A stretch of DNA of 8,886 bases from the NCBI GenBank assembly GCA_016207365.1, contig JACQPU010000284.1:1-8886 (forward strand). The letters are read 5' to 3'. The translations under genes were made by a program, and so were the position numbers. The stretch comes from Ignavibacteriales bacterium (GTDB lineage: Bacteria > Bacteroidota > Ignavibacteria > UBA10030). A model generated the notes under the pieces. The model saw only the letters and a list, made by a program, of their open reading frames with translations, was not told where the DNA came from and searched no databases. The stretch's first letter is position 1. Each line of letters begins with the position of its first letter. This document shows, piece after piece, positions 5,919-8,886 of this stretch.

Positions 5919-7406
5919 TCAGCCCTCCTGCGGCCGACGAAACACGCGTCCGACAATGATGCGGTTGAATATTATAAACAGAACCATTATGACGCCCCAT
6001 TGCAGCAGGCATGTACCGACGCTGTAGGCGTGGAAGGGATTCCACCAGCCTTCGACATCAAATTCGGTCATCGCAACAAAGAACCACCAGGCAATCAACA
6101 CTACAACCTGAACCGGAATAAGCCAGGTAATGACGATATTGTACCATCGGCCAACACGGATATCCGTTCCTTCTGCGTTCACTGCCTCCCGGCGAAACTT
6201 ATCTGCGCCATGCTTGATCACGGCAAAGGAAATGAATCCGCCGCTGATCATCAGTCCGACCCCCCAGACCCAGTCCTGATTGTTCAGAAAAGTCAGGCTT
6301 AGCGCGGAAGGAATTCCGAAAAGAAGCGCCAGAACGACAGTAAGCGCAAGGGCACGCCTCCTCTGCAATCCCATGTCGGAAAAAACGCGAACCGCAAGCT
6401 CGATCATTGAGATCAGCGATGTGATGGCAGCAAATGTCAGGCCGAGAAAGAAGATCGTCGAGAAGAAGGTCTGAACAGCAGGACCGCCGGGCATTTTCGT
6501 GAACAATTGAGGAATGAATATGAATGCGAGGCCGGTGTTCGTACTTCCCCGGCCCGAAATAAGTTCCGTGATCCCTTCGCCCGGGGCGAGCGCAAACACC
6601 GTTGAGAAGATCGTGATTCCCGCCAGAAGCGAAACCGAATTGTTTCCAAATCCGGTCAATGCGGCATTGAGGGGAATATCCTCTTTTTGTCTTGCATAGC
6701 ATGCGTAGGTGAGGATCAATCCCCAGCCGGCTCCGGTATCCCACGCGTTCTGGGTCAGGGCCGAAAGCCAGACTTTGTAATCCAGAAGAGTGTCAAGGTT
6801 GGGGGTGAAGAGATAGGCGATGCCGTCCATCGCTCCAGGGAGCGTCACTGCCCGGACGGCAAGTGTGAGAAGAATGAACAGAAGGGAAGGTATCAAAATT
6901 CTATTGGTCCTTTCGATGCCCTTCACAACACCCTTATAAATCACAAAGGCACCGAGACCAACGGCCAGGATGTGGTACAGACTCGGTTCCATGCCTCCGG
7001 TAAATGACTCCCACAATGCGATATGATCTTCGGTGGTGACGAGCGTACCCGAGAACGCGTTTATGAGGTATTTGATGCACCAGCCCGTGACAACCGCGTA
7101 GTAAAACATGATTGCCGTCGACACGAAGCCTACAAAAGCGCCCATCCAGCCGAAACGCTCCCCTGCAAGTCTGGCGATCCCGCCTACCGTCCCCATGCGC
7201 GTCGATTTGCCGATTGCGAATTCTGCGATGATGAGGGGGATGGACCAGATAAAGAGGAAGATGACCCATGGGATGAGAAAAGAGCCGCCTCCGTTCTGAG
7301 CGACGATCCTCGAAAACCGCCAGATGTTTCCAGTGCCGACCGCAATGCCGATCACTGACAAGATCATCCCCCACCGCGAGGTAAAGAACTCTTTGTTCTC
7401 TGACAT
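5919..7406 (-). CDS. Sodium-dependent amino-acid transporter, NSS (SNF/SLC6) family
   Basis: This is a 495-residue LeuT-fold symporter for the inner membrane. Transmembrane helix 1 has the sodium- and substrate-site pattern GTGNIWRFSRIVAQNGGGSF at 24-43, including N27 and the conserved W29-R30. Helix 2 has AEFAIGK (61-67), helix 3 FYYAVVTGW (101-109), and helix 6 TQNAWDTGAGWG (218-229) with an unwound glycine-rich centre. About 12 hydrophobic segments can be counted. Aligned by eye to LeuT and SERT, the chloride-site Ser/Thr of helix 6 is Asp223, while helix 7 has Ser259 where LeuT has Glu290. The substrate is not readable from sequence; the adjoining MetS-like gene suggests a hydrophobic or small amino acid such as methionine or alanine. 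The ATG at 7406 has GGAGG (7415-7419) 8 nt upstream. The gene follows the cyclophilin by 25 nt and abuts the small-subunit gene. Confidence 0.95.
   Translation of the reverse strand: MSENKEFFTSRWGMILSVIGIAVGTGNIWRFSRIVAQNGGGSFLIPWVIFLFIWSIPLIIAEFAIGKSTRMGTVGGIARLAGERFGWMGAFVGFVSTAIMFYYAVVTGWCIKYLINAFSGTLVTTEDHIALWESFTGGMEPSLYHILAVGLGAFVIYKGVVKGIERTNRILIPSLLFILLTLAVRAVTLPGAMDGIAYLFTPNLDTLLDYKVWLSALTQNAWDTGAGWGLILTYACYARQKEDIPLNAALTGFGNNSVSLLAGITIFSTVFALAPGEGITELISGRGSTNTGLAFIFIPQLFTKMPGGPAVQTFFSTIFFLGLTFAAITSLISMIELAVRVFSDMGLQRRRALALTVVLALLFGIPSALSLTFLNNQDWVWGVGLMISGGFISFAVIKHGADKFRREAVNAEGTDIRVGRWYNIVITWLIPVQVVVLIAWWFFVAMTEFDVEGWWNPFHAYSVGTCLLQWGVIMVLFIIFNRIIVGRVFRRPQEG
5924..5929 (-). promoter_or_regulatory. 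Shine-Dalgarno site of the MetS-like gene
   Basis: A perfect AGGAGG on the minus strand sits 5 nt before the ATG at 5918, inside the last codons of the transporter gene. It is the strongest single argument that the 37-codon frame is translated. Confidence 0.8.
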
Positions 7407-7431
7407 AGGGACTGCCTCCGTTCAGGGGTTG

Positions 7432-8022
7432 TTACTTACGAACGATCGTTACCGATTCGATCGTCACCGGTTCTACCGGCCGGTCGAACGGTTTCGACGT
7501 GTTCACTTTCCCAATCGTCCTGACAACCTCCATGCCGCTGACCACTTTGCCAAAGACCGTATGACGCCCATCAAGCCACGGCGTTGAGACCAGCGTAATG
7601 AAGAACTGGCTTCCATTGGTGTTTGGCCCTGCGTTGGCCATCGAAAGGATTCCCGGTGAGGAATGTTTCAACGTGTCAACAATCTCATCCTCAAAGGGAC
7701 TCCCGTAGATACTTTCACCGCCGCGGCCGGTGCCGGTCGGGTCGCCACCCTGAATCATGAAATTGTCAATGACCCTGTGAAACGTCACACCATTGAAATA
7801 CTGTTTCTCTGCCAGCCCGATGAAGTTGCGAACAGTCTTCGGCGTGGCTTTTTCGAACAATTCAATTTCGACCGACCCCTGCGACGTTTGCATCACTGCG
7901 TAGACGTTCTTTGGTTTTTCCATTGTTTTCTCTTTCCTGACCTGTTCCTGCTTCACATTTCCCGTATCCTGCGCGCTGAGAAGAAGCGGCAGAAGTATGG
8001 CAACGATCGTGATGCGTATCAT
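7432..8022 (-). CDS. Secreted cyclophilin-type peptidyl-prolyl cis-trans isomerase
   Basis: This enzyme isomerises X-Pro bonds during protein folding. The 196-residue product begins with a short signal peptide (MIRITIVAILLPLLLSAQ), then a charged linker to about residue 38, then a complete compact cyclophilin domain. Conserved elements are FHRVIDNFMIQGGDPTGTG at 81-99 with catalytic R83 and Q91, SMANAGPNTNGSQFFIT at 127-143, and WLDGRHTVFGKV at 149-160. W149 matches Trp121 of human cyclophilin A, which contributes to cyclosporin binding. The signal has no lipobox cysteine, so a soluble periplasmic protein is expected. ATG at 8022 has GGAGG (8031-8035) 8 nt upstream. A second in-frame ATG at 7923 (residue 34) would give a leaderless form of about 163 residues, with only a weak AGGAAAGAG upstream. 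The gene follows uppP by 18 nt. Confidence 0.95.
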   Translation of the reverse strand: MIRITIVAILLPLLLSAQDTGNVKQEQVRKEKTMEKPKNVYAVMQTSQGSVEIELFEKATPKTVRNFIGLAEKQYFNGVTFHRVIDNFMIQGGDPTGTGRGGESIYGSPFEDEIVDTLKHSSPGILSMANAGPNTNGSQFFITLVSTPWLDGRHTVFGKVVSGMEVVRTIGKVNTSKPFDRPVEPVTIESVTIVRK

Positions 8023-8040
8023 GAAATGAACCTCCGTGTG

Positions 8041-8859
8041 TTAATCCAGAAAAATGATTCCCAATGTTCCCACAATTAAACAATAAATTGAAAAAATGCT
8101 AAACCGTCCTTTCTCGATCACTCCCAGCAGAAATCGGATTGCCACATATCCCGAGGTGAACGCGACGAGGGTTCCGGCAAGGATGGAGACAATGCCGTCC
8201 GTGGCGATGCCGTTCCGTGCTATTGCAATCGCCTCCAACAACGTTGCACCGGCGATCACCGGTACCGAAAGGAGGAATGAAAACCGGGCTGCTTTGATCG
8301 GCGAAACTCCAAGATACATACCGACGCTGATTGTCGAACCCGAGCGCGAAATGCCGGGAATGATTGCCATAGCCTGGGCACACCCGATCAGAATCCCGGA
8401 CAGTAAGCCCACACTTTTCGCGCCGTTCGGCGGCGCCAGGCGCGTAAGAAACAGAAGGAGACCGGTTACAACAAGCATCACGGCAACCAGTTTCGGATCT
8501 GTGAAGGCTTCTGTGATCTGATCCTCGTATCGAATCCCAACGACTGCAGCCGGAACTGAGGCGAGAACGATGAGAAGAGCGATTCTGAAGTGCTCGTTCT
8601 CCTTGTACTGCGCGGGTGCATGACGGATTCCCGCAAGAGTCTGAACCGTTGACCGAAGGATTTGCCGGATGTCTGACCAGAGCGCCAGCACGACACTGAG
8701 AAGCGTACCGAAATGCACGAAAACTTCGAACGTCACATCGGTGCTTGCGGGAACATTCAGCAAATGCTCCACAAGAACAAGGTGTCCGGAGCTGCTGACC
8801 GGAAGGAACTCAGTGAGGCCCTGAACTGCGCCGAGGATAACAGCCTGAAGAATGGACAT
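8041..8859 (-). CDS. uppP: Undecaprenyl-diphosphatase (BacA/UppP family)
   Basis: UppP removes the terminal phosphate of undecaprenyl diphosphate to regenerate the undecaprenyl phosphate carrier used for peptidoglycan and other surface polymers; overproduction gives bacitracin resistance. The product is 272 residues, the usual length. Both family signatures are intact: QGLTEFLPVSSSGHL at 13-27, including E17 and H26, and PGISRSGSTISVG at 168-180, including R172. About eight hydrophobic segments are present. The ATG at 8859 gives the canonical MSILQAVILGAVQGLTEF beginning, but no Shine-Dalgarno sequence is visible in the 27 nt before it. This suggests either translational coupling to an upstream gene outside the window or SD-independent initiation. 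It heads the visible cluster, and the cyclophilin starts 18 nt after its stop. Confidence 0.97.
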   Translation of the reverse strand: MSILQAVILGAVQGLTEFLPVSSSGHLVLVEHLLNVPASTDVTFEVFVHFGTLLSVVLALWSDIRQILRSTVQTLAGIRHAPAQYKENEHFRIALLIVLASVPAAVVGIRYEDQITEAFTDPKLVAVMLVVTGLLLFLTRLAPPNGAKSVGLLSGILIGCAQAMAIIPGISRSGSTISVGMYLGVSPIKAARFSFLLSVPVIAGATLLEAIAIARNGIATDGIVSILAGTLVAFTSGYVAIRFLLGVIEKGRFSIFSIYCLIVGTLGIIFLD

Positions 8860-8886
8860 GTATTCGTTTGCTGTTCTAGGTTACCA

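Noticed and set aside
8860..8886. Promoter or leader for uppP
   Set aside because: Only 27 nt are available; they show no convincing -10 element or Shine-Dalgarno sequence, so nothing can be supported.

Overview
The window looks like a chromosomal segment of an uncultured Gram-negative bacterium. An outer-membrane barrel gene with a signal peptide and a terminal aromatic residue points to an outer membrane. Ribosome binding sites are mostly AGGAGG-type and base composition is moderate, by eye roughly half G+C. A member of the Bacteroidota/Ignavibacteria/Chlorobi (FCB) branch fits, but no taxonomic marker is present, so this is inference.

All supported genes lie on the minus strand and are tightly packed, so transcription runs from high to low coordinates: undecaprenyl-diphosphatase uppP (8859-8041), a secreted cyclophilin (8022-7432), an NSS sodium:amino-acid symporter (7406-5919), a 37-residue MetS-like small subunit (5918-5805), DNA polymerase III delta holA (5808-4777), a fused prenol kinase/DUF92 membrane protein (4774-3284), spmA (3194-2187), spmB (2215-1667) and an unassigned outer-membrane barrel protein (1645-302). 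Spacing is 18 nt, 25 nt, 0 nt, a 4-nt overlap, 2 nt, 89 nt, a 29-nt overlap and 21 nt. The block could be one or two operons. The only real spacer (3195-3283) is filled by heptamer repeats and two hairpins. After the barrel gene lies a hairpin (237-282), then a partial reading frame leaving the window that weakly resembles the start of a PcrB/GGGP synthase.

A loose theme is the envelope and polyprenyl lipids: UppP regenerates undecaprenyl phosphate, the fusion protein has the two domain types that in phytol salvage phosphorylate a prenol in two steps, and the possible PcrB would use a prenyl diphosphate. The symporter and its small subunit form a second unit, translationally coupled to holA. 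The most interesting points are the MetS-like peptide, the relocated acid in the symporter's chloride-site region, the two-kinase fusion, the SpmA with an extra domain of about 120 residues, and the heptamer spacer.
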